From JBBQIY01 sp964618405 (GTDB lineage Bacteria > Verrucomicrobiota > Kiritimatiellia > RFP12 > UBA3636), in NCBI GenBank assembly GCA_964618405.1, contig CAZUAY010000242.1, forward strand, positions 1 through 6,108: a DNA stretch of 6,108 nucleotides, given 5' to 3'. Position 1 is the stretch's first letter; every line of letters starts with the position of its first letter. Position numbers and translations under genes: made by a program. Of the stretch, positions 1-5,941 are shown one piece after another. The notes beneath the pieces were generated by a model. That model worked only from the letters and a program-made list of their open reading frames with translations, was not told the DNA's origin and did not search any database.

Positions 1-107
1 GAAGCAAACGGAAAACCCGTGCTCCGTTCGTTACGCCCACTGCTTAGCGAAACTCGAAGTTATAGGCAAAATGCCTGTTGGCGGAGCGACATCGGGGTCG
101 GGGTTGG

Positions 108-114
108 AAGGAGG
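108..114 (+). promoter_or_regulatory. Strong Shine-Dalgarno for the short ORF at 119
   Basis: AAGGAGG lies four bases before the ATG at 119. It is the best ribosome binding site in the window. It fixes the start of the truncated four-helix-bundle ORF and supports the view that an intact gene once stood here. Confidence 0.6.
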
Positions 115-118
115 CGGA

Positions 119-250
119 ATGGGATTTGGACACGAGAAGCTGGATGTGTATCGCGCGGCAATCGAGTACGTGGGGGCGATCCCGATGCCGAGCCCGACCT
201 CGATTGCGATTACAGACGCGGAGGCCCGCATCGCTCCAGTTTTCGAGTAA
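119..250 (+). pseudogene. Remnant of a four-helix-bundle (23S rRNA IVS-type) protein gene
   Basis: This 43-codon ORF begins with ATG at 119, four bases after a perfect AAGGAGG (108-114), and ends with TAA at 248-250. Its first 18 or so residues (MGFGHEKLDVYRAAIEYV) match the opening helix of the four-helix-bundle family linked to 23S rRNA intervening sequences, as I remember that family; the G-HEKLDVYR-A pattern is typical. Members are usually about 110-130 residues, with a central conserved block (an S-IP-NIAEG type motif) that is absent here. The sequence passes in frame into a Pro/Ser-rich stretch and a tail ending TDAEARIAPVFE. I infer an in-frame internal deletion joining the two ends of the gene, leaving a strong translation signal in front of a protein that cannot form the bundle. 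It could also be a genuine small protein. The N-terminal resemblance is fairly secure; the deletion is less so. Confidence 0.5.
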
Positions 251-449
251 AACAAGAGACAGGCGTCTAGAAATTGCGGCCAATCTCCTGATTGGCTCTC
301 CTATTCCCTTCTCTCTGTGTCTCAAACTCTCTGTGTTTGAACCCCAAACCCCATCACCCACATACTTGCCCCCCGGTCGCTAACCGATTACGCCGGAATC
401 GTCGCTCAAAATCTCGCATCAGTCGCGGGTGCTGCGTACCCTCAGCGGT
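251..449. other. Non-coding spacer with a hairpin and a direct repeat
   Basis: No convincing gene is seen between the four-helix-bundle remnant and the helix-turn-helix remnant. The stretch holds a 7-bp perfect stem with a 4-base loop at 279-296 (GCCAATC / GATTGGC), a pyrimidine-rich run after it, and a 10-bp direct repeat CTCTCTGTGT at 311-320 and 327-336 inside an imperfect 16-bp period. A weak inverted repeat CGATT/AATCG sits at 385-401. The hairpin is followed by mixed C/T rather than a T run, so I do not call a terminator. Confidence 0.5.
279..296. repeat. Perfect 7-bp stem-loop
   Basis: GCCAATC at 279-285 pairs with GATTGGC at 290-296 around a TCCT loop, 29 bases after the stop of the truncated ORF. 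It may be a weak transcription terminator or a scar of the mobile or repetitive sequence around the four-helix-bundle remnant. The absence of a following T run makes the terminator reading uncertain. Confidence 0.45.
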
Positions 450-557
450 CTAGGATAGGCCGTATTTCTGCATCTTTCGCCAGAGTGTCGAGGGATTTAC
501 GCCAAGACGTTTTGCTGTTTCCGCGCGACGGCCACCCCAGTTGTGTAGGGTCTTCAT
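450..557 (-). pseudogene. Orphan Fis-type helix-turn-helix fragment
   Basis: Reading leftwards from ATG at 557 to TAG at 450-452 gives a 35-residue peptide that is almost entirely one Fis-type (HTH_8) DNA-binding motif: a first helix (LHNWGG), then RRAETAKRLGVNPSTLWRKM, then QKYGLS. The pattern G-(R/N)-R-x-E-x-A-x-x-L-G-x-x-x-S-T-L-x-R-K-x-x-x-Y-G-L is the usual C-terminus of NtrC-family (sigma-54 activator) regulators and of Fis itself. No receiver or AAA+ domain precedes it: an in-frame TAG stands three codons upstream at 564-566, and the nuclease-like gene ends at 581. No clear Shine-Dalgarno is visible. I read it as the surviving 3' end of a lost regulator whose upstream part was replaced or eroded. 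A functional mini-DNA-binding protein, perhaps translated by read-through from the upstream operon, remains possible. Confidence 0.6.
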
Positions 558-580
558 GGCATTCTACAGTGAAATGCTGT

Positions 581-1414
581 TCAGAATTGGCGCCCCGTCG
601 GTTCAGGAAGTTCGACGGTTGTGGCGCATCGAAGAACCGTCAGAGGTGTGCCGTTGAACTTAAAGGTGGCGTCCCAGATCTCTTCGGGAAGTGGCTTGCT
701 TGTTTTCTCGAAGACGCACTTATTCCACATTTCGCTGTTCCTGAAAACAATTCTATTTTCATCCAGGAGTTCGTTTGCATTAAGAAAACCAAGATAAAGG
801 AGGATCACAGGCACGCCCATGTCGGCGAGCTTCCACGCGAAGGCAAAATGGGTGCTGAGCTGGAAATGCGAGGCGGTCGATAGTTTGACGTGATGTGAGA
901 GTTTGAAGCCGCGATCTTCAGCATAGTCGTGCAGGGCGTCATTCCACGCATCCGTGGCATCGGAAAATCCTTTTTTAATCTGAGCGAGAATCGGTTTTTC
1001 TCTTGATCCCGAGTGATCGCTATTGAGCTCGCCGATATGCGCTTTGGTTTCGATAAGCAACAGTCCTTTGGCGTCGCTGATGGTGCAGGTGCTGGCAATA
1101 TCCCAAGTAGGCATCCGCACTCCGGGGACTTCCGCTGTCCACCAGTTGCGTAGCTCGGTTTTGTGGTCGGGTGATTTGAGAAATCCTGTTTCCTCATCGA
1201 GTCGGATTTCATTTGGTGCCTCAAATCCGCGAGGAGCCCAGGTGTCGGAGCTGTCAACCGTCCCATAGCCTGTAATCAATCGAGAAATCTTTTTAGCCGT
1301 TTCTGCATGCTTATTGTTGGTTATTTGTAGGCAGCGCATCCGGCTGGCGTACTGATCGCTCTGTGGAAAATCGATAGCGGTCTTGATGATTTTTCGGCGA
1401 GACTTTTTTTTCAT
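581..1414 (-). CDS. PD-(D/E)XK nuclease-like protein of unknown function
   Basis: This 277-residue protein starts at ATG 1414. Its ATG overlaps the rimO TGA stop as ATGA, so it is probably translated by coupling; no separate Shine-Dalgarno is seen. The N-terminus is very basic (MKKKSRRK). The key segment is PTWDIAST (D105), followed 16 residues later by LLLIETKAHIGEL (E122, K124). This D-x(n)-E-x-K arrangement on two hydrophobic strands is the PD-(D/E)XK nuclease signature. The H126 and E129 after it, and the later block SHFQLSTHFAFAWKLADMGVPVILLYLGFLNA (in pieces over residues 182-213), look like a conserved family feature; I recall uncharacterised bacterial proteins with this combination but no named function. 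It has no signal peptide and no membrane segment, so it is cytoplasmic. The substrate is unknown. It may be a DNA or RNA endonuclease, or a restriction-like enzyme without a visible methylase. The fold call is fairly firm, the activity is inferred. Confidence 0.8.
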   Translation of the reverse strand: MKKKSRRKIIKTAIDFPQSDQYASRMRCLQITNNKHAETAKKISRLITGYGTVDSSDTWAPRGFEAPNEIRLDEETGFLKSPDHKTELRNWWTAEVPGVRMPTWDIASTCTISDAKGLLLIETKAHIGELNSDHSGSREKPILAQIKKGFSDATDAWNDALHDYAEDRGFKLSHHVKLSTASHFQLSTHFAFAWKLADMGVPVILLYLGFLNANELLDENRIVFRNSEMWNKCVFEKTSKPLPEEIWDATFKFNGTPLTVLRCATTVELPEPTGRQF

Positions 1415-2823
1415 GGGGCTTGATATTCACAGATAAGGTCGTAGTCGTCGCTGCCGACAATCTTGACATTGATAAAATCGCCAGATTGGGCGTCGGCGGG
1501 AACATCACGAATATAGGAGACGCCATCGATATCGTCGGGGGCTTGGCCGTAGTTGCGACCTTCCCATAAGCCATCATCGTCTTCGGGTGGAACTTCTAGC
1601 AACACGCGTGTCACAGTTCCCATCATGCCAGCCAGCCGTTTTTTTGTGATTTTAGCTTGGCACTTCATGATTTTACGGCGGCGGCTTTCCGCAACAATAT
1701 CATCAGGATCATCGTCCATGTCGAAGGCGGGTGTTCCTTCTTCGGGAGAGAAGGCGAAGGCGCCTAAATGATCGAATTTGACATGGCCAACGAAGTCAAG
1801 CAGGTGGTTGAATTGTGCTTCGGTTTCGCCGGGAAAGCCAACGAGGCAGGTTGTGCGCACGATGATGTCCGGGATGCGGCTCCGTAGGCGTTCTGCCATC
1901 TGAGGAACACGCTCAACGGTGTCTGCGCGCAGCATGGCACGCAGCATGTCGGGGTGGCTATGCTGGATGGGGATGTCGAGATAGTGGCAGACGTGGCGAC
2001 TTGCAGCCATGACGTCGAGCAACTCGTCGGTGACCATCCCTGGGTATCCGTAAAGGAGCCGGATCCAGAAGTCACCCTCAAGCGCATCGAGCTTGCGGAG
2101 TAGGGCGGCAAGCGAGGTGCCGTCTTTCAGATCGGTGCCATAGCTGGTGACATCCTGCGCAATGATGTTAATCTCGCGAATGCCTTCTTGGAGAATGGCC
2201 GTAGCCTCCGTCACGATTTCCTCGACTTGCTTCGAACGTAGCTTGCCGCGGATTCCCGGAATAGCGCAAAATGCGCAGGCGTGCTGACATCCTTCCGCGA
2301 TCTTCAAGTAGGCGAAAGGACCGCCTGTCAAAACAAGGCTGGGGATTTTTGATGTGTAAAGATGCGAAGGCGTGTCTGTTGAAACGGCGATAATTTTTTC
2401 ATCGACGTTGCTGGCGTTGTAGGCTTGGCGCACGATTTCGGGAATGCGCTCCAAATCGTCTACGCCAATCACGGCATCGACATCGGGACATGCTTTCATG
2501 ATCTTGTCGCGATAGCGTTGCGGAAGACACCCCGAGACCACGACTGCCTTGCATTTCCCGTTCTTCTTCAGTTCGCAAGCGCTGAGTATGGACGAGACGG
2601 CCTCTTCCCGTGCATCTTCGATGAAGGCGCAGGTATTGACCAAGACGACATCTGCCTCCTCGGTATCGACGCCGATGTTGAAGTCAGCCTGATGAAGCTC
2701 GGCTCCCATCACCTGTAGGTCGACAAGGTTTTTCGGGCATCCGAGCGAGACGAAACCGATCGAGATCGGCTCGCGACGTGGTGCTGGGTTAGATTTCTGT
2801 TTTAATTGTTGCTTCTTCGGCAC
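1411..2823 (-). CDS. rimO: Ribosomal protein S12 methylthiotransferase RimO
   Basis: RimO is a radical-SAM enzyme that adds a methylthio group to the conserved Asp (Asp89 in E. coli numbering) of ribosomal protein S12. From a GTG start at 2823 the protein has 470 residues (the E. coli enzyme has 441). The N-terminal MTTase domain carries its three iron-sulfur cysteines: C29 in IGFVSLGCPKNLVD, C65 in VLVNTCAFIEDAREE, and C99 in VVSGCLPQRY. The radical-SAM motif C-x3-C-x2-C is at C179, C183 and C186 (EGCQHACAFC). The C-terminal TRAM domain shows GRNYGQAPDDIDGVSYI at 422-438, the RimO-type pattern that separates it from the tRNA enzyme MiaB. There is no in-frame ATG between 3088 and the domain, so a GTG is needed. 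GTG 2823 has a GGGTGG five bases ahead; GTG 2832 is the alternative. The longer open frame back to 3090 is antiparallel baggage inside the upstream gene. The gene overlaps the NYN gene by about 35 bp and the next gene by 4 bp. Confidence 0.95.
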   Translation of the reverse strand: MPKKQQLKQKSNPAPRREPISIGFVSLGCPKNLVDLQVMGAELHQADFNIGVDTEEADVVLVNTCAFIEDAREEAVSSILSACELKKNGKCKAVVVSGCLPQRYRDKIMKACPDVDAVIGVDDLERIPEIVRQAYNASNVDEKIIAVSTDTPSHLYTSKIPSLVLTGGPFAYLKIAEGCQHACAFCAIPGIRGKLRSKQVEEIVTEATAILQEGIREINIIAQDVTSYGTDLKDGTSLAALLRKLDALEGDFWIRLLYGYPGMVTDELLDVMAASRHVCHYLDIPIQHSHPDMLRAMLRADTVERVPQMAERLRSRIPDIIVRTTCLVGFPGETEAQFNHLLDFVGHVKFDHLGAFAFSPEEGTPAFDMDDDPDDIVAESRRRKIMKCQAKITKKRLAGMMGTVTRVLLEVPPEDDDGLWEGRNYGQAPDDIDGVSYIRDVPADAQSGDFINVKIVGSDDYDLICEYQAP

Positions 2824-3628
2824 GTGTACCACCCGTCTTTCTAAATTCTTTTCTGCACAGGGAGCAGTAAAAATAATCCTTGTCCCAAGCTGTTTCTTCC
2901 TCACGACCGCAGGTATCGCAGGTGCGAACCCGCCGGTGATGGTCGGAACGGCATGTTGAGCAGTAGAATTCTTCCCCTGCCCAAGTTGTGACCTCCGTCT
3001 GTCCGCAAGCTTTACAGCTTCGGGGAATGTCTTTCCGTAATAGACGAATTTCGTCGATGTGGTCGTCGAGAAAAAGAGACGGAGAGTCAAACAGACCTGT
3101 GTCGGCGAGCAGAATCGGACTGCTGACCTGATGTTGATCCGTATTGTTTATGGCCACCAGCATGGTGCGTTTACCCCAGCATTCACGAACACGCTTAATC
3201 AGCGGACGGTAGTCGGAGCTTCCTCCGACAAGCACGCCGATATCGTAGGCGTTGGGAATCGCAGCAAAGTGGGTCATGGCAGAGGCGAGGGCAACACCCA
3301 CGCGGCGGTCGTCACTGACCCCATGCTCAAGTTTATGATCCATTTCCAGAACGTCGACTGAAAAGCCGCATTCTGCTTGAAGAAACTGGTAGAATGTACG
3401 TTGCTTTGCTGGGTTGTAACCCGCCTTGTTGATGGAAAGTGTTCCAAAGTAGCATGTGCGGATCACATCGACTTCGGATACCAACGTGTCGCTAAGCCAA
3501 TCGCCTATTAAAAGCGGCAATCGCTTATAGTCGATTTCAAATCCTGTTTCATCTTTTAGGTCGAACAGGATCTGCCGGCTATGGTAGAACCAGCTTCCAT
3601 CGACGAAAATCATTGCTTTAAGTGGCAT
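2789..3628 (-). CDS. NYN (LabA/DUF88-like) domain protein with two zinc ribbons
   Basis: This 279-residue protein starts at ATG 3628, six bases after AGGAG (3635-3639). Residues 4-180 form a PIN-like NYN domain of the LabA/DUF88 type: MIFVDGSWFYHSR with D10, a helix-rich middle, SDDRRVGVALASAM (D106, D107), and YDIGVLVGGSSDYRPLIKRV with D129 and D139. The family is usually a metal-dependent ribonuclease. Here the Asp normally seen in the V-D-V and A-x-D-M positions is G111 and A117, and the SGDSDF motif reads GGSSDY, so catalysis is doubtful. Residues 205-226 and 237-258 are two tandem zinc ribbons, each C-x2-C-x14-C-x2-C (C205, C208, C223, C226; C237, C240, C255, C258), with a shared internal pattern of W then F-Y-C; they arose by duplication and probably bind nucleic acid or a protein partner. 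The protein is cytoplasmic. It is the first gene of the operon with rimO and the nuclease-like gene. Confidence 0.85.
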   Translation of the reverse strand: MPLKAMIFVDGSWFYHSRQILFDLKDETGFEIDYKRLPLLIGDWLSDTLVSEVDVIRTCYFGTLSINKAGYNPAKQRTFYQFLQAECGFSVDVLEMDHKLEHGVSDDRRVGVALASAMTHFAAIPNAYDIGVLVGGSSDYRPLIKRVRECWGKRTMLVAINNTDQHQVSSPILLADTGLFDSPSLFLDDHIDEIRLLRKDIPRSCKACGQTEVTTWAGEEFYCSTCRSDHHRRVRTCDTCGREEETAWDKDYFYCSLCRKEFRKTGGTRAEEATIKTEI

Positions 3629-3634
3629 TGTGAA

Positions 3635-3639
3635 CTCCT
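3635..3639 (-). promoter_or_regulatory. Shine-Dalgarno for the NYN gene
   Basis: On the minus strand AGGAG stands six bases before the ATG at 3628. It favours this Met over the second in-frame Met five codons downstream. Confidence 0.7.
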
Positions 3640-3698
3640 GTTTGATTAATATCTTGTTGCCTGCGTAAACAGTTCATTTCAATTCAAAGGGCCTAGCG

Positions 3699-3715
3699 CA
3701 TATCGTACCGATATG
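3699..3715. repeat. Inverted repeat in the leader of the NYN-rimO operon
   Basis: CATATCG (3699-3705) and CGATATG (3709-3715) pair perfectly around a 3-base centre. The site lies about 70-90 bases upstream of the NYN start, within the leader predicted from the promoter at 3790-3818. It may be an RNA hairpin or a repressor site. The half-site ATATCG recurs in the 3802-3811 palindrome. Confidence 0.45.
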
Positions 3716-3789
3716 AATCGAGGGGACCTCATGAATTTTTGTGGAGCTGCGCACAGATATGTTTAGACCCCAGATTTAGAATGTTTTAA

Positions 3790-3818
3790 ATTCTACCAAA
3801 AACGATATCGTAGCGCAA
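3790..3818 (-). promoter_or_regulatory. Candidate sigma-70 promoter of the NYN-rimO-nuclease operon
   Basis: On the minus strand TTGCGC (3818-3813) is followed after 17 bases by TAGAAT (3795-3790), which differs from TATAAT by one base. The -35 matches TTGACA in only three positions. Transcription would start near 3783 and leave a leader of about 155 bases before the NYN ATG. A perfect 10-bp palindrome, ACGATATCGT (3802-3811), sits in the spacer between the two boxes, where a bound repressor would block RNA polymerase. The -10 box is also one arm of a 6-bp inverted repeat (3777-3782 with 3790-3795). Confidence 0.45.
3802..3811. promoter_or_regulatory. Palindromic operator candidate in the promoter spacer
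   Basis: ACGATATCGT is a perfect 10-bp palindrome between the -35 and -10 boxes of the predicted operon promoter. It shares ATATCGTA with the upstream-leader repeat at 3699-3715, and TAGCGCA lies next to both copies (3694-3700 and 3811-3817), in opposite order. No regulator gene is adjacent, so the binding protein is unknown. Confidence 0.35.
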
Positions 3819-3860
3819 GGGGGAGAAATCGAAAATTAAAAAAGTGAAAAAAAACGTGAC

Positions 3861-5846
3861 TCATTTCGACAAATTCGGGTGGGCTGGTGTTTTTGGCCAT
3901 GACGGCGTTCTTCGGTAATTTGCGGATGAGACGACCGTGTCTTTTTGTTCGAAGCCGATAATGCGCTTGGCCTCAGCTTCCATTGCTTTGAGTTCGCAGG
4001 CTCGCGCATGCCGCTGCAGCAATCTGGCTGCCGTTGGAATATACTGCGCAAAGGGAAAGCCCAAGCTCGCCAAGCGAGCGTATGCGCCTAACGCCTGTAC
4101 CAGCCGTTGTACCGCTGCCCAAGGAAACAGCCGCAAACAGTCGTTTCCTCCTGTGCCACACAGCGTTGCATAATGGTGTAAGAGATGGGAGCATGTACGC
4201 GGGTCGAGCGCTACGTAGGGGTCGCACAGCAACGAGGCGAGGTCATAAGCTGCCGGACCTAAGCGCATCCCCTGGAAGTCGATCAGTGCCATGCGTCCGC
4301 CCTTCAGCAGCACGTTGCTTGATTGAAAGTCGCGGTGAACGACAACCAGCGTTGCTGTCGCCAACGTACGAGCAACCGTATCCATCTCTTGGCGCAAAGC
4401 TTGGCTTACCCCGGAAAGCCCGTAGCGCCCGCAAATAAGGAACTTTTCAAATAGAGCGTGTTCCCAGCCATAAACCGTCTCGTCGAACGCCGGTTCCATC
4501 GCGGTGCCGCGTTGCAACGCTAAGGCTGTCACGCGTGTATGCAGCACTGCCGCCGCCTTCAACACCGGTAAGTAGAGCTTGTGGGGATCAGCACCGGCTC
4601 GCCCCATGCGTTGCAACAGGGAATCATCTCCCCAATCCTCAATCACCACCGTGTCTGTGTCGGGTAGATCGGCTAGGATGTTGGGCACGGGCACACCTGC
4701 CTCAGCAAGAAGCGTTGCATGTCCAGCATAGCGGGCATTCTCGCTGCGTTCACGCGAGTAGGCCACCACAATAGCACTGGGTGCATCCTTGTTGTTGGGC
4801 ACAAGACGCCAGAAGCGGCGCGCGGAACCGCGTTTGCCTAAGAAAATTGCAGCGGCGTCTTTCCACGCCAGGGCTGCGAGTGCCTGAGGCACCACGGGGT
4901 CATCGCATGCCGCTGCCGACACGACCACCGCATCGGAGATCTCACGCGACACGGTCGCGCCATCGACCACGCAGCGGCGCACACGCACGCCATCGTTAAT
5001 CGTTGTGCCCGGCAGTAACAAACTGCCGGTTGCACGTCGTTTCTTGTTTTCTAGATCGCAACAAAAAGCGGTCTCAGCGGCCGAAAAAGCGTCCAATGCC
5101 GGAACATAAGCCGCACCCGCCGGATGTCCGCGCCGCGCCAGTCGCTTCACGTCGGCATGTGCTTGTAAATAGCCGGCGAGCGTTCCTGCATCGCACCAAT
5201 AAGAATTCGGCACACGCACACCTGCAACCGGTCGTCCAGCCGCTTGTGCCCGTTCATAAGCCGTGATAATAGAAAAGCAGGGCTTATCGGGGAAAAAGTT
5301 AACGATCTCTGGGGAAATGAGTTGCACACCGCAAAACGTCGCCGTTCCGGCACGCGTTGGCGCCGGACTTCGATAGGTGGTGATATCGCCCTTTCTATCA
5401 TAGGCGACGGTTTGCGGCCCGCGGCGTGGCATCAACCAAGCAGCGGCAATTCGGTCGCGCGTGGGCAACGCGTCGACTAACGGCGCTAGATCCACATGCC
5501 AGACAATGTCTCCATTGACCAGCCAGAACGGATCGTTCCCGAGCCAGTCGCGTAACGGTCGCAACGCGCCGCCGGTACCTAAGATTTCCGCTTCGTATGA
5601 AAAGGTGAGGATTGCCGGCCCGGGCCACGCCGACAAATAGTCGCGGAGTGCCTCGGCCCGCCAGTGAAGGTTCACAGCAATGCGTCGTACGCCAGCCGCT
5701 TCGAGCGTGCGGATTGTCTGGGCAATCAGAGGCTCGCCCCACAGAGGCAACAAGGGTTTGGGTATCCGTTCGGTTAGGGGTCGCAAACGTTCGCCCATGC
5801 CCGCCGCCAAGACAAGCGCCTGTTTTATCGCATCAGCCATACACAT
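3861..5846 (-). CDS. Bifunctional MurU-AmgK fusion: MurNAc-1-P uridylyltransferase and amino-sugar anomeric kinase
   Basis: This 661-residue cytoplasmic protein joins two enzymes of the peptidoglycan recycling shortcut. Residues 8-235 are a nucleotidyltransferase: LVLAAGMGERLRPLT (11-25) binds the nucleotide, PKPLLP is at 29-34, LVNGD has metal ligand D113, and YWCDAGT has D219, all as in Pseudomonas MurU. Residues 236-320 form a linker with a short hexapeptide-like stretch (LLLPGTTINDGVRV, 276-289). Residues 322-630 are an AmgK-like APH-fold kinase: GSARRFWRL (340-348) as nucleotide loop, AGVPVPNIL (383-391), VVIEDWGDDSLL, the catalytic loop HRDFQSSN (H504, D506, N511) and DFQGMRLGPAAYDLASLL with D523. 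Together they could phosphorylate MurNAc (and GlcNAc) at C1, then use UTP to make UDP-MurNAc. The ATG at 5840 (Met3) has AGGA five bases ahead, so the real start may be Met3 rather than Met1. The last 30 residues are a polar tail. In Pseudomonas the two are separate adjacent genes. Sugar specificity is inferred; another hexose is possible. Confidence 0.85.
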   Translation of the reverse strand: MCMADAIKQALVLAAGMGERLRPLTERIPKPLLPLWGEPLIAQTIRTLEAAGVRRIAVNLHWRAEALRDYLSAWPGPAILTFSYEAEILGTGGALRPLRDWLGNDPFWLVNGDIVWHVDLAPLVDALPTRDRIAAAWLMPRRGPQTVAYDRKGDITTYRSPAPTRAGTATFCGVQLISPEIVNFFPDKPCFSIITAYERAQAAGRPVAGVRVPNSYWCDAGTLAGYLQAHADVKRLARRGHPAGAAYVPALDAFSAAETAFCCDLENKKRRATGSLLLPGTTINDGVRVRRCVVDGATVSREISDAVVVSAAACDDPVVPQALAALAWKDAAAIFLGKRGSARRFWRLVPNNKDAPSAIVVAYSRERSENARYAGHATLLAEAGVPVPNILADLPDTDTVVIEDWGDDSLLQRMGRAGADPHKLYLPVLKAAAVLHTRVTALALQRGTAMEPAFDETVYGWEHALFEKFLICGRYGLSGVSQALRQEMDTVARTLATATLVVVHRDFQSSNVLLKGGRMALIDFQGMRLGPAAYDLASLLCDPYVALDPRTCSHLLHHYATLCGTGGNDCLRLFPWAAVQRLVQALGAYARLASLGFPFAQYIPTAARLLQRHARACELKAMEAEAKRIIGFEQKDTVVSSANYRRTPSWPKTPAHPNLSK

Positions 5847-5880
5847 CCTGCTCTCACAACAAGGTTAAAAAGAATAGGAA

Positions 5881-5910
5881 ATCATACGTTAATACAGCGG
5901 ACCTAATCAA
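5881..5910 (-). promoter_or_regulatory. Candidate sigma-70 promoter of the MurU-AmgK gene
   Basis: On the minus strand TTGATT (5910-5905; four of six matches to TTGACA) is followed after 18 bases by TATGAT (5886-5881; five of six matches to TATAAT). Transcription would begin near 5874, giving a short leader of roughly 30 bases that contains the AGGA ribosome binding site. No operator-like palindrome overlaps it. Confidence 0.55.
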
Positions 5911-5941
5911 GCGAAAAGTTTGCTCAAATTGTAATTGGCCA

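Larger units (their letters stand above)
3629..3860. other. Intergenic region between the fusion gene and the NYN operon
   Basis: It holds no gene. On the minus strand it carries the end of the fusion transcript first, with T8 (3854-3847) and T6 (3843-3838) runs right after the TGA, but no convincing GC stem ahead of them. Next come the candidate operon promoter, several AT-rich inverted repeats, and a long leader to the NYN start. It is visibly more AT-rich than the genes around it. Confidence 0.6.

Noticed and set aside
19..383. Overlapping open frames on both strands at the left edge
   Set aside because: They are Arg-rich and of low complexity. Only the small frame at 119-250 has both a ribosome binding site and a recognisable segment.
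485..883. Plus-strand open frame of 132 codons
   Set aside because: It runs antisense to the nuclease-like gene and the HTH fragment, has no ribosome binding site and no recognisable domain.
2833..3090. N-terminal extension of RimO by up to 89 residues
   Set aside because: It lies in another frame of the NYN/zinc-ribbon gene, has no resemblance to RimO, and family members start shortly before the IGFVSLGC motif.
3838..3860. Intrinsic terminator after the fusion gene
   Set aside because: T8 and T6 runs follow the stop codon, but no stable GC-rich stem precedes them, so a terminator is not called.
4034..4438. Plus-strand open frame of 134 codons
   Set aside because: It is antisense to the well-supported kinase domain, and its composition (Arg, Pro, Ser rich) is typical of a shadow frame.
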